64,000 nt of DNA. Source: Clostridia bacterium (GTDB lineage Bacteria; Bacillota; Clostridia; Christensenellales; UBA1242). This document shows, piece after piece, positions 26,138-34,132 of the stretch. The stretch's first letter is position 1; the number at the start of each line of letters is the position of its first letter. Under the pieces are notes generated by a model. It was not told the origin of the DNA, made no database searches, and saw only the letters and a program-made list of their open reading frames with translations. The translations under genes and the position numbers were made by a program. The DNA lies in contig JAFUSR010000003.1 in NCBI GenBank assembly GCA_017467585.1, forward strand, positions 32,532 through 96,531, read 5' to 3'.

Positions 26138-26155
26138 AATACCTGTCAGGGTATT
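26138..26155 (+). promoter_or_regulatory. candidate CsoR-type operator
   Basis: The palindrome AATACC-tgtcag-GGTATT begins about seven bases after the expected transcription start and ends just before the csoR ribosome binding site. Known CsoR-family operators are ATACC...GGGTAT-like palindromes, so autoregulation is likely. Confidence 0.55.
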
Positions 26156-26164
26156 AAGGAAATT

Positions 26165-26452
26165 ATGACTAAAAAAAATCAAACAAAAATTGCAGAAACA
26201 ACACCAGAAAAAAAGGCTATGCTTAACCGTTTAAGCAGAATCGTTGGTCAAATTAATGGTGTCAAAAAAATGATAGAAGAAGACAGAGATTGTGGTGATG
26301 TTTTAATTCAAATGATGGCTATATCAAGTTCAATAAAATCAACACAACGCTCTATTTTTGAAAATAATTTTTCAAACGATTTAGTTGAAAGAATTAAAAA
26401 CGGAGATAAGTCTGCAGTTGACGAATTGTCAGAACTTTTAAAGAGAATTTAA
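26165..26452 (+). CDS. CsoR/FrmR family (DUF156) repressor
   Basis: 95 residues from the ATG at 26165, with AAGGA upstream; an ATG at 26132 lies across the operator and lacks a ribosome binding site. The family core LNRLSRIVGQINGVKKMIEEDRDCGDVL is clear and includes the conserved Cys43. The copper-CsoR His and second Cys of the LLExHLxxC segment are Asn68 and Asp72 here, so it is unlikely to sense Cu(I) in the standard way; ligand unknown. Its stop overlaps the comEC start (TAATG). Confidence 0.85.
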   Translation: MTKKNQTKIAETTPEKKAMLNRLSRIVGQINGVKKMIEEDRDCGDVLIQMMAISSSIKSTQRSIFENNFSNDLVERIKNGDKSAVDELSELLKRI

Positions 26453-28011
26453 TGAAATTTTTTAACAAGAGACCACTATTATTGTTCGCATTAGTTATGA
26501 TGATTGCAATGGTTGTTGCAATTTATCATAACTTTTTTGCTTTATGGCTTAGTTTTTTAATATGTGGTGCGTCTCTTGCTGTTGTCTGTTTGGTCTTGTG
26601 GCTTGCTCTAAAAAACTCAACAGCCAAATATGTTTTCAGCAGGCTGTTTATTGTTGGGTTTGCGGTGTTGCTTGCTGTGGGCGTTTTAAAAATTGATGGC
26701 TTTTTATATGAACGTGATTATAGCGACTACTCAGGAAATGCTGTGGTTTCTGCACGTGTTGCCGAAGTGGGTGAACTTGAAACAAACACAAGAAGAAAAT
26801 TGGTTTTAAGCAACGCACATATAGAGGGTGAGGGTTTCAGCAAAGATCTTCACTATAATGTTTTGCTCACAATTTTGGTTGAAGATGACGACCAGTCTCA
26901 TTTTGTTGTCGGTTCAAGCGTTGACATTTATGCAAAAATAAGCTTTGCATCACTTTATTATTATGGTGAAAACGGGCTCACTTTTTATTTTAAAACAAAG
27001 GGAATCAGCTGTTATGGCTATGCGCTAGAGAGCGCCATAACCGTTCATGAGGGCGAGCTTAAACTCTCGCTTGCAGACAGAATCAAAGCCAAGGTAACAG
27101 AGGTGTTAAACAACAATTTAGACCAAGAATATGCAGGCCTTGCTCGTGGCATGTTGTTTGGTGATTCTTCTGCGGTTGACAGTGAAATTTATTCAGATTT
27201 CTCGAATGCAGGAATTGCACATTTGCTTGCGGTCAGCGGACTTCACGTTGGGTTTGTTGTTGCCATTTTTATGTTTATTTGCAAACTGTTAAAAGCCAGA
27301 GGTTACATAAGGTTTATTATTATCGCTGCTGTGCTTGCGTTATATTGTTATATCTGCGGATTTGCCGTCAGTGTTCTGCGTGCAACCATAATGGCTTTGT
27401 GTATGCTTCTCGCTGGGTGTTTAAGGCAAAAATATGACATGCTCAATGCTCTTAGCCTGGCATTTATTTTGATTGCAAGCATATTCCCTTATTCAATAAC
27501 AACAATTGGTTTTCAATTGTCCTTTGTTTCGGTGCTTTCAATTTGTTTGCTCGCAAAACCAATAACAAACTTGCTGTCAAAAATAATGATAAAGGGTCTT
27601 GCAAGAACAATTGCAACACTTATTTCTGTTCAAATTGGAACAACAATTATTATGCTTCGTGCCTTTAAGCGAATAACGCTTGTTGCAGTTCTTTCCAACT
27701 TTATTTGTTTGCCTATTGCAACAGTGGCTTACATGGTTTTGTTTGTATCAGTAATAATTGCACTTATTTGTCCACCAATTGCCATAAATGTTTACATGTT
27801 TCAGTTTGTCATGCAGGCAGTTGTTAAGTTTGTCCATCTTGTTGCTAGGGCTGGGTCAATCAGCCTCGCCGCATGGAAGGGCACAGTTTTGGCGTTCACA
27901 ATGTTGCCGGCGATGTTTTCTTCAAGCGAATATTATGTTGCCGACTGGCTGAAAAAACTGATTCCTGCTGGGGTTTTGTGGACGGCGAGTCTAATCATTC
28001 TGCTGTGTTAA
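26452..28011 (+). CDS. comEC: ComEC/Rec2 family DNA-uptake channel, short form
   Basis: 519 residues with many membrane helices. An N-terminal OB-fold-like extracellular part is followed by the ComEC core LARGMLFGDSSAVDSEIY and GIAHLLAVSGLHVGFV (about residues 225-265). In transformable bacteria this protein passes single-stranded DNA through the membrane. The C-terminal metallo-beta-lactamase-like nuclease domain of full ComEC (about 750 residues) is missing; the protein ends after the last helices. It is coupled to the CsoR-type repressor by a one-base overlap. No comEA is nearby. Confidence 0.88.
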   Translation: MKFFNKRPLLLFALVMMIAMVVAIYHNFFALWLSFLICGASLAVVCLVLWLALKNSTAKYVFSRLFIVGFAVLLAVGVLKIDGFLYERDYSDYSGNAVVSARVAEVGELETNTRRKLVLSNAHIEGEGFSKDLHYNVLLTILVEDDDQSHFVVGSSVDIYAKISFASLYYYGENGLTFYFKTKGISCYGYALESAITVHEGELKLSLADRIKAKVTEVLNNNLDQEYAGLARGMLFGDSSAVDSEIYSDFSNAGIAHLLAVSGLHVGFVVAIFMFICKLLKARGYIRFIIIAAVLALYCYICGFAVSVLRATIMALCMLLAGCLRQKYDMLNALSLAFILIASIFPYSITTIGFQLSFVSVLSICLLAKPITNLLSKIMIKGLARTIATLISVQIGTTIIMLRAFKRITLVAVLSNFICLPIATVAYMVLFVSVIIALICPPIAINVYMFQFVMQAVVKFVHLVARAGSISLAAWKGTVLAFTMLPAMFSSSEYYVADWLKKLIPAGVLWTASLIILLC

Positions 28012-28048
28012 AAAAATATTCATATTTTTTAATTATTGTCTAACTTTG

Positions 28049-28077
28049 TGGACAAATTTGACAATATTTGATAAAAT
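28049..28077 (+). promoter_or_regulatory. promoter for holA
   Basis: TGGACA, 17-base spacer ending in TGA, TAAAAT. Confidence 0.55.
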
Positions 28078-28098
28078 TAACACATAATATAGGAGAGC

Positions 28099-29073
28099 AT
28101 GATGAAATTTGTCGATTTAAAGAAATCACTATCAAGCCTGTCTAATGTTTATCTCATCAGTGGTGATGACAGATTTTTGTGCTATAATGCTCTTGAACAA
28201 ATTGTTGAAGCGGCAAGTGTTAACATGAAAGATATGAACATGGTTGACATGAACAGCCCAACAGCTAGCGATATTGTTGCGAGCGCCAACATTTATCCTT
28301 TTGGCGACGAGCGCAGAGTGGTTGTTGTTCACGATTATGCCCCAAAATCGGGAGATAAAGAAAAAAAAGAGATAGAGGCTTATTTATTAAGTCCAATGCC
28401 ATCAACGGTTTTAATATTTTTTAATCTTTCAGACGACACGTTTATCTCTAAATTTAAAGACAAATTAACTTATGTTGATTGCAACAAACTCGACGCGGGT
28501 TCCATTTCTAAATATATTTCAAAAAGTCTAGAATCTGTTGGAGTTTCTGCCGATCAAAGCGCAATAAACTTGCTCGCACTTTACTGCCTATATGACATGC
28601 AGAGAATCTCTGGAGAGATTAACAAACTAACAAGCTATCTGGGTGGCGAGGGAAGGCTTACTGACGACATTGTTAAACAGATGGTCGTTCAAGACAAAGA
28701 ATATCAGGTGTTTTCGCTTGCGGAATATATCAGTCGTGGCGATGCATCGAGAGCACTAGACCTTGTTAACTCACTTTACGACAAAAGTGGTGGATTTGGC
28801 CTTTTGGGTGCGCTTTATAATAACTATCGAAGGCTTTTATATGTGGCAGTCACAAAGGCGAGCGATCAAGAACTTGCAAAAGCACTTGGCACAAAAGAAT
28901 TTGCGGTCAAAATGCTTAAAAACCAGCTTGGAGTGTTCTCCCCAAGAAAGATAAAAACCATCGTTGATTATTTAGGAGAACTCGATAGCAACATAAAACA
29001 GGGCAAAATTAAAGAAGAAATAGCCATTAAAACGGCAGTGGTTAAAATTTTAAAAATAAGGAATTCAAAATGA
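28099..29073 (+). CDS. holA: DNA polymerase III delta subunit
   Basis: 324-residue clamp-loader subunit that opens the sliding clamp. It has the HolA layout: VYLISGDDRFLCYNALEQI at the start, ERRVVVVHDY, RISGEINKLTSYLG and the YRRLLYVA segment in the C-terminal collar domain. Two adjacent ATGs (28099 and 28102) follow AGGAGAGC; either could be used. Position after comEC is as in B. subtilis. Its end overlaps the next gene by four bases (ATGA). Confidence 0.9.
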   Translation: MMKFVDLKKSLSSLSNVYLISGDDRFLCYNALEQIVEAASVNMKDMNMVDMNSPTASDIVASANIYPFGDERRVVVVHDYAPKSGDKEKKEIEAYLLSPMPSTVLIFFNLSDDTFISKFKDKLTYVDCNKLDAGSISKYISKSLESVGVSADQSAINLLALYCLYDMQRISGEINKLTSYLGGEGRLTDDIVKQMVVQDKEYQVFSLAEYISRGDASRALDLVNSLYDKSGGFGLLGALYNNYRRLLYVAVTKASDQELAKALGTKEFAVKMLKNQLGVFSPRKIKTIVDYLGELDSNIKQGKIKEEIAIKTAVVKILKIRNSK

Positions 29074-29645
29074 GCGAAATTGCCAAGATAAATCTAAAAA
29101 AAGAGCAGCTTATGGCGCAGCAACCTCCAACACTTGTTGGAAGGGCTTTGCCAGTGCTTCTCATTTTAAGTTTTGCTTTTTCTTCGCTCTATAATGTTGC
29201 GCGCAGTGTTTCAGCAACAGAACTATCATATTTTAGCAATGTTCGCTTGTTTTTTGCGGTCGATTTGCTTTTAGTTGCGGTTGTTCAATACCTTGTTTAT
29301 TTGCTTGTTTTGTGGGTATATAAGTCAATTTTAAAAACAAGACCATATTTTGCGCTGCTTTCTGAGCGCGATTTTAAAGATGCATTCGGTGTTAGCTATG
29401 TGCTTCGAAATGTTTTTATCGGCCTTATTTCGCTTTGCCAATTTTGGTTTCCATATCTTTCTACCTACATGGCAAGCATTAGTCTTATTGTATCTTATTT
29501 AATGATTACAGCAACATATTTGTTGCTCTCAAAAAAGATGAACATTATGTTCAAACATTTCTATTATAGATTGTTTATGATTCCTTGGTTCATTTGGGAG
29601 GCAATAACAATTTTGTTTACACTAATTTTTGGAGGGCTAATCTAA
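29070..29645 (+). CDS. polytopic membrane protein, unknown function
   Basis: 191 residues with about five hydrophobic segments after a short polar N-terminus (SEIAKINLKKEQLMAQQPP). It is translationally coupled to holA by an ATGA overlap and to the following M28-like gene by TAATG. The tight pairing with an exported M28-like protein suggests that the two act together at the membrane. No family recognised. Confidence 0.65.
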   Translation: MSEIAKINLKKEQLMAQQPPTLVGRALPVLLILSFAFSSLYNVARSVSATELSYFSNVRLFFAVDLLLVAVVQYLVYLLVLWVYKSILKTRPYFALLSERDFKDAFGVSYVLRNVFIGLISLCQFWFPYLSTYMASISLIVSYLMITATYLLLSKKMNIMFKHFYYRLFMIPWFIWEAITILFTLIFGGLI

Positions 29646-30952
29646 TGAAAAAGTTCTTTAAATTTTTAGTTGTTGCTCTTGCCGTTATGCTTCCAGCATT
29701 GTTTGTTGTTATTCCGGTTCATCACGCAAATGCTATAAGCATTGAAGACAGTTTAAAATTTTCAGCATATAGTCACTTGCTGTCATTTGTTGATGATGGC
29801 TTAACTGAAAGAAGAATAGCGAGAATGGCTGGCAGCGATGGTGAACACGACGCAAAAGACAGAATTCAAGATGCGCTAGAGGTTATTGGAACAAACGTGA
29901 CTGCTGTTAACAACGCAACAACAATCGACGGAATTCAACGCTTTGGCTTTTATAACTACACAAACGACAGAAAAGAAGTCTCTTATAACATTATTTATAA
30001 AATTGCTGGCCGTTCTAGTCAAAAAAAGATTGTGCTCACTTGCAACTATGATAATTATTATGCACCATATGTTGAGCACTACAAAAAAGATACAAACCCA
30101 CTTACAAACATTTATGTTAAAGAAAGTGAACAAAAGTCTGAGGGCATAAACGCCAGCGCAGCAAGTGTTGGAATAATGCTGGCTCTTGCAGATTTTGTTG
30201 AAGAGGGAACACTAGATTTCGATGTTGAACTTGTGTTCTTTGGCGCGGGCTATCAAGGCAATGCGGGCGCTAAACATTATGTTCAAACATTGTCAAAGGC
30301 CGACAGAGAGGCAACACTCTTGCTTGTTGACATTTCTAGAATTGCATTTGGAAGTGAAATTTATTATTATTCTGGAGAATTTGGTTCAAATGCAGACAAA
30401 TTCTTTGATAACAATTTATCAACCCTTAAAAGGTTTAAAAGTGGCTTCTATGGCTCATCTGTTAATGCAGGCACTCCACTTGGCTACACAAATGCGGGCT
30501 ACAGCGATTCAACAATTGCTTTTGCAGATTCTGGATTAAACTTTTTGCATATTTTTGCCGGCTCTTATGGCAGTGGAGTTGTTGGTGGAAATTGCGAATA
30601 TTATGGCAAGCAAAACGTTATTAACACATCAAAAGATAGTCTGAGCTACATTTCAGACCAAGAACTTGTTTCTAACCTTGGCAAGGCATCGGCCGCAGTT
30701 TATAATTTCTTAAACTCAGAAAACATGGTTCAAAATCTCTCAACAAATCCAAACATGACTGCATATAATGTTTTCACAAACACCTATGTTGCAACTTGGC
30801 TTCCTGTGTTCATTTTAATCGTGTTGCTTTTGATAACTGTTATCGTTCACTATTTAATTGCAAGCAAAACTTTTAAATATGCAACCGACCACAACATAAC
30901 AGGCGTTATGATAACAATTGATCAAGACGACGAAGACGACACAGAAGAATAA
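29645..30952 (+). CDS. membrane-anchored M28-peptidase-like protein lacking zinc ligands
   Basis: 435 residues from ATG 29645 (GGAGGG upstream, one-base overlap with the previous stop). It has an N-terminal signal peptide (PALFVVIPVHHANA), an extracellular domain, a C-terminal helix (about residues 380-402) and an acidic tail ending DDEDDTEE. The domain follows M28 aminopeptidases: KIVLTCNYDN where family members have an AHYD segment, FFGAGYQGNAGAKHYV where they have an EEEGLLGS-type segment, and NVINTSKDSLSYI where they have YHTPxD. Ligand changes are His to Asn134, Glu-Glu to Gly202-Tyr203 and His to Asn327; only Asp229 looks kept. It is probably a binding protein rather than an enzyme. Confidence 0.75.
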   Translation: MKKFFKFLVVALAVMLPALFVVIPVHHANAISIEDSLKFSAYSHLLSFVDDGLTERRIARMAGSDGEHDAKDRIQDALEVIGTNVTAVNNATTIDGIQRFGFYNYTNDRKEVSYNIIYKIAGRSSQKKIVLTCNYDNYYAPYVEHYKKDTNPLTNIYVKESEQKSEGINASAASVGIMLALADFVEEGTLDFDVELVFFGAGYQGNAGAKHYVQTLSKADREATLLLVDISRIAFGSEIYYYSGEFGSNADKFFDNNLSTLKRFKSGFYGSSVNAGTPLGYTNAGYSDSTIAFADSGLNFLHIFAGSYGSGVVGGNCEYYGKQNVINTSKDSLSYISDQELVSNLGKASAAVYNFLNSENMVQNLSTNPNMTAYNVFTNTYVATWLPVFILIVLLLITVIVHYLIASKTFKYATDHNITGVMITIDQDDEDDTEE

Positions 30953-30956
30953 AAAC

Positions 30957-30988
30957 AAAAAAACACTCAAAAATGAGTGTTTTTTTAA
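30957..30988 (+). terminator. terminator after the M28-like gene
   Basis: AAAAACACTC / GAGTGTTTTT hairpin with a T run. Confidence 0.85.
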
Positions 30989-30989
30989 T

Positions 30990-31021
30990 AAAAAAATGGG
31001 GCAAGCCCCATATTTTTTTTG
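30990..31021 (-). terminator. terminator after rpsT
   Basis: ATGGGGC / GCCCCAT hairpin; on minus it is followed by a T run. Confidence 0.8.
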
Positions 31022-31023
31022 TG

Positions 31024-31290
31024 TTATTTAGACAATTTTGCAAGTTTTGAAGAAAGATTTGCTTTTTGTCTGTCCGCCTTATTTTTGTGAATGATGCCCT
31101 TAGTAACCATTTCGTCAAGAATAGCGAAAGTTGCTGGCAAAGCTTTTTCACAAGCTGCTACATCACCACTAGCGATAAGTGCGTTATATTTTTTAAGTGC
31201 AGTTGCAAGTTCAGATCTTTGGCCCTTGTTGCGAGCCTTATCTCTAAGTTCTGTTTCTTGTCTTTTCTTTGCTGATTTAATATTTGGCAT
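31024..31290 (-). CDS. rpsT: 30S ribosomal protein S20
   Basis: 88-residue basic helical protein that binds 16S rRNA. The start MPNIKSAKKRQ and KNKADRQKANLSSKLAKL near the end are characteristic. AGGAG lies about 11 bases upstream of the ATG. Convergent with the comEC-holA region, as expected from Bacillus synteny. Confidence 0.95.
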   Translation of the reverse strand: MPNIKSAKKRQETELRDKARNKGQRSELATALKKYNALIASGDVAACEKALPATFAILDEMVTKGIIHKNKADRQKANLSSKLAKLSK

Positions 31291-31337
31291 TAACTTGAAC
31301 TCTCCTTATATAATCATATTTTGCAAGTGCAATTCTA

Positions 31338-32093
31338 TCATACATCTGTCAATTTTGCAAGTGTTTGCAAAAAAATTATTTGATATTTTTTGACAAGTTC
31401 TTTGTTTTTTGCCGACGAAACAAACTTGTGATTGGGGTGTTCACTCAAATTAGAGAGTGTAATATGCTTTTTAACCTGTTGTTTTATGCCAAAATTTCCA
31501 TCTAGAATGGGCAATTTTGTTTTCTCCTTAAATTTGTCTTTCAAAAAGCAATAGTGCGTGCAGCCAAGCACTATTGACTGGCAATCACAAGAATTTTTAA
31601 TTACGTTTTCAATGGTTTTGTCAATGCAGACTTTTGCATGCCTGTTATTATTTAAATAAAAGTTATCGATGCAGTAGGCAAGGTGCTTTGGTGCAAAAAT
31701 TTTAACAGGCTTGTTGCAAGACATAATCAAACTATCAAGTCTTTTGCTTTTTGCAGTCAGTGGGGTGCAAACAAGCATAATCTTTTCAGATATTTTTGCC
31801 GCTGGTTTAATTGCTGGCTCACTGCCTATAATTTGAAAAGAGAAGCATGTTCTCAAAATGTCAATTGAATTTGTTGTTGCTGTGTTGCAGGCCAAAACAA
31901 CCATGTTAATTTGGCTTTTAAACTGACTTATAATTTGCTTTAGGCGTGCTGTCAATTGCTCTTTAGTCATGGTTCCATATGGTGCAAACGCACTATCTGC
32001 AAAATAAATAAAGTTTAGGTTAGGAATGTCACGGATTACCTCGGCGAGCACCGACAACCCTCCAATTCCTGAATCAACAAAAAGAACGTTCAT
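31338..32093 (-). CDS. murI: glutamate racemase
   Basis: 251 residues. It converts L- to D-glutamate for peptidoglycan. Both catalytic cysteines are in place (VVLACNTATT and LGCTHYCFL), and the N-terminal DSGIGGLSVL and FADSAFAPYG motifs are clear. There is no Shine-Dalgarno sequence before the ATG; an AT-rich TTTATA lies a few bases upstream, so the message may be leaderless or nearly so. Confidence 0.93.
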   Translation of the reverse strand: MNVLFVDSGIGGLSVLAEVIRDIPNLNFIYFADSAFAPYGTMTKEQLTARLKQIISQFKSQINMVVLACNTATTNSIDILRTCFSFQIIGSEPAIKPAAKISEKIMLVCTPLTAKSKRLDSLIMSCNKPVKIFAPKHLAYCIDNFYLNNNRHAKVCIDKTIENVIKNSCDCQSIVLGCTHYCFLKDKFKEKTKLPILDGNFGIKQQVKKHITLSNLSEHPNHKFVSSAKNKELVKKYQIIFLQTLAKLTDV

Positions 32094-32130
32094 ACTATAT
32101 ATAAATATGAACAGATTTTAATTTTGTGCA

Positions 32131-32161
32131 CAAAAAAAGCCTCAAACTAATTGAGGCTTAA
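32131..32161 (-). terminator. terminator after the 32165-33982 gene
   Basis: AAGCCTCAA / TTGAGGCTT hairpin; on minus it ends in a T run just before murI. Confidence 0.82.
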
Positions 32162-32164
32162 AAA

Positions 32165-33982
32165 TTATCTAACTTGAATTCTTGTTCTCAGTTTAACAAT
32201 AATGAAAATCACAATTCCAAGAATGGCTGCACCAACAACAATAAGGGCAATTGTTGCGACGTTTAGTGATTTTTTAATTGTGAATGTTGTTGCAACTTGC
32301 GAACCCATTTCGTCAACAAGTCTGACTGTGTAAGATCCAATTTCAGATGTTCCAGAAATTGTTCCGCCATCGGTGAGCGTTTGAGTTGTTGTGTTGTTAT
32401 CTTTTGTTACGGTAACAGTTATTTTTCCAACGCCATGTGCGGTTAGGGTAACGCCATCACTTGCAGAACCGCCATTTGCAATTCCATCAATTTTGGCGTT
32501 TGGTTTTGCGAGTTTCAAAACAAACGATGAAGTGTTATAACCTTTTAAATATGCAGTTGTTGTTGCAGTTAACTTTTCTTTGAGAGAAGTATACCATCTG
32601 GTTGAAAGGTCTTTTCTTGTTCCAGAAACAATAACGTTGTCGTTTACTTTTGTTCCAGACAAGTCGTCTGGGTTCATGCCGTGATAAGATTTATAGATGT
32701 TAGAAAGAATGGTAAATTGAAAAATAGGATAACTTCTGTTAGGCAGAACATCTGTGCCATCTGTGTAAACATACATAGGAGACAATATTTTTCCGGTTGA
32801 ATCATAGAAATAAATTCTATATTCGCCGTCGTCAGAATATGTAATTCCGGTTTTCCCAAGAGCGGTAATTTGAGCTTGATTAGAGGCAATGATAATGTCT
32901 TCTGGGTTTGTGTCGCCGTCAATCAATTGGTGGTCGATGTGAACAACAATTCTTCTGACGATAGATGACAAGTTGTGGAATGAAAGTTTAACGCTTTCGT
33001 TGACTGTTTGAGAATAAATAATTGGTGTTCCGCTGGCTGTTGCGGCAGTTACATACATGTCGTATTGATTTGCGGAAGATGCTGTCTGTTGAACGTTAAA
33101 TGTGTAACTTTGAATGTTTGAGTTAGACGAAGAGTCATATTTAGAAACATCTAAGCATTTAAAAGTTACATCATTTTCAATTTTTTTGTTTGCATAAGTG
33201 TTTGTGCTATAGTCGCTTGCTTTAAGTTCAACAGTCTTGAACATTCTATAGGCCGTTTTGTCATAAATATAAACCTGATAGTTGCCAGAAGTTGCAAATC
33301 TGATGGTGTCGGTGTCTGAAAGAGTGTTTCCTGTTATTGTGCTTTTGAAAATTCCTGATGTGTTGTCTGTGTAAATGCTATAAAATTCATTGTTGAAATA
33401 AAAGTCAACAAACACTGGGCAATTTGCAGAGCCAGAAAGACCAGTTAAAAGCAAGTAGTCATTATATTGTTCTGCAGTTGTTGGGGCTGTTACAATTTGT
33501 CCAACATTGTCTCTCCAAACATAAGGAGGGTTAATTTTAAAGTGGTTGTTGGTTTGAACAAGTTTAAATACAAATTCTTTAATGAGTCCAGTAGCAAGTG
33601 AGTTAAGTGAAAGTCTAACATTTGTTTCGCGTGGGGCGGTGATTGAAGTGTCATATGCTAAAACATAATAAGACCCAGCAACAGCAAGCTCTTCAACGGC
33701 TGTTCCATAAGAGACGATAACATATGTTGAGTTGCCAGAAGTTTTGTTAATTGTTACATTTTGGTTGGTGTAGAGATAATAATTGTCTCCAACTTGTTCA
33801 AAGTCGGCCATTTCAAGAACTCTTCCGTTTTGAGTTATTGAAACACCTGGCAAAATTTCTTCTGCTTGAACTGTGGCGTCGTCAGCCATGGCAACATTAT
33901 TTTTAAAATCAAAAGAGTAGCAAAGCATAACGCTTGCCACAAACATCAATATTGAACAAAGAAAACAAAATATTCTTTTCAT
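32165..33982 (-). CDS. large membrane-anchored surface protein, unknown function
   Basis: 605 residues from the ATG at 33982, preceded by AAAGGTGG; an earlier in-frame start at 34042 lies upstream of the promoter's -10. It has a signal peptide (about residues 1-32), a beta-rich extracellular region with repeated Ig-like stretches ending in Tyr-rich strands (SGNYQVYIYDKTAYRMF; DGEYRIYFYDSTGK; IGSYTVRLVDEMG), one C-terminal helix (about 578-598) and a short basic tail (KLRTRIQVR). No sortase motif is visible. Its promoter is nearly the same as that of the giant VirB6/VirB4 operon, so I include it in that system. Exact role unknown. Confidence 0.7.
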   Translation of the reverse strand: MKRIFCFLCSILMFVASVMLCYSFDFKNNVAMADDATVQAEEILPGVSITQNGRVLEMADFEQVGDNYYLYTNQNVTINKTSGNSTYVIVSYGTAVEELAVAGSYYVLAYDTSITAPRETNVRLSLNSLATGLIKEFVFKLVQTNNHFKINPPYVWRDNVGQIVTAPTTAEQYNDYLLLTGLSGSANCPVFVDFYFNNEFYSIYTDNTSGIFKSTITGNTLSDTDTIRFATSGNYQVYIYDKTAYRMFKTVELKASDYSTNTYANKKIENDVTFKCLDVSKYDSSSNSNIQSYTFNVQQTASSANQYDMYVTAATASGTPIIYSQTVNESVKLSFHNLSSIVRRIVVHIDHQLIDGDTNPEDIIIASNQAQITALGKTGITYSDDGEYRIYFYDSTGKILSPMYVYTDGTDVLPNRSYPIFQFTILSNIYKSYHGMNPDDLSGTKVNDNVIVSGTRKDLSTRWYTSLKEKLTATTTAYLKGYNTSSFVLKLAKPNAKIDGIANGGSASDGVTLTAHGVGKITVTVTKDNNTTTQTLTDGGTISGTSEIGSYTVRLVDEMGSQVATTFTIKKSLNVATIALIVVGAAILGIVIFIIVKLRTRIQVR

Positions 33983-34016
33983 TGTGCCACCTTTATTATG
34001 TTCATAAAACAATAAT

Positions 34017-34046
34017 ATATTAACACAACAATTATCGCGCACGCAA
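34017..34046 (-). promoter_or_regulatory. promoter for the surface protein
   Basis: TTGCGT, 18-base spacer ending in TGTGT, TAATAT, followed by ATTATT. The -35, the GCGCG stretch, the TGTG and the TAATATATTATT closely parallel the promoter at 38509. Confidence 0.65.
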
Positions 34047-34103
34047 ATGATTTTATCAGTTAAATAGATTTAAAGTGTAAAAAATCAATATAATGTGCAC
34101 AAA

Positions 34104-34132
34104 AAAAACACTGCCGAAGCAGTGTTTTTATT
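34104..34132 (-). terminator. terminator after virD4
   Basis: On minus, AACACTGC-TTCG-GCAGTGTT, a stable UUCG-type tetraloop hairpin starting at the stop codon and followed by a T run. Confidence 0.88.
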
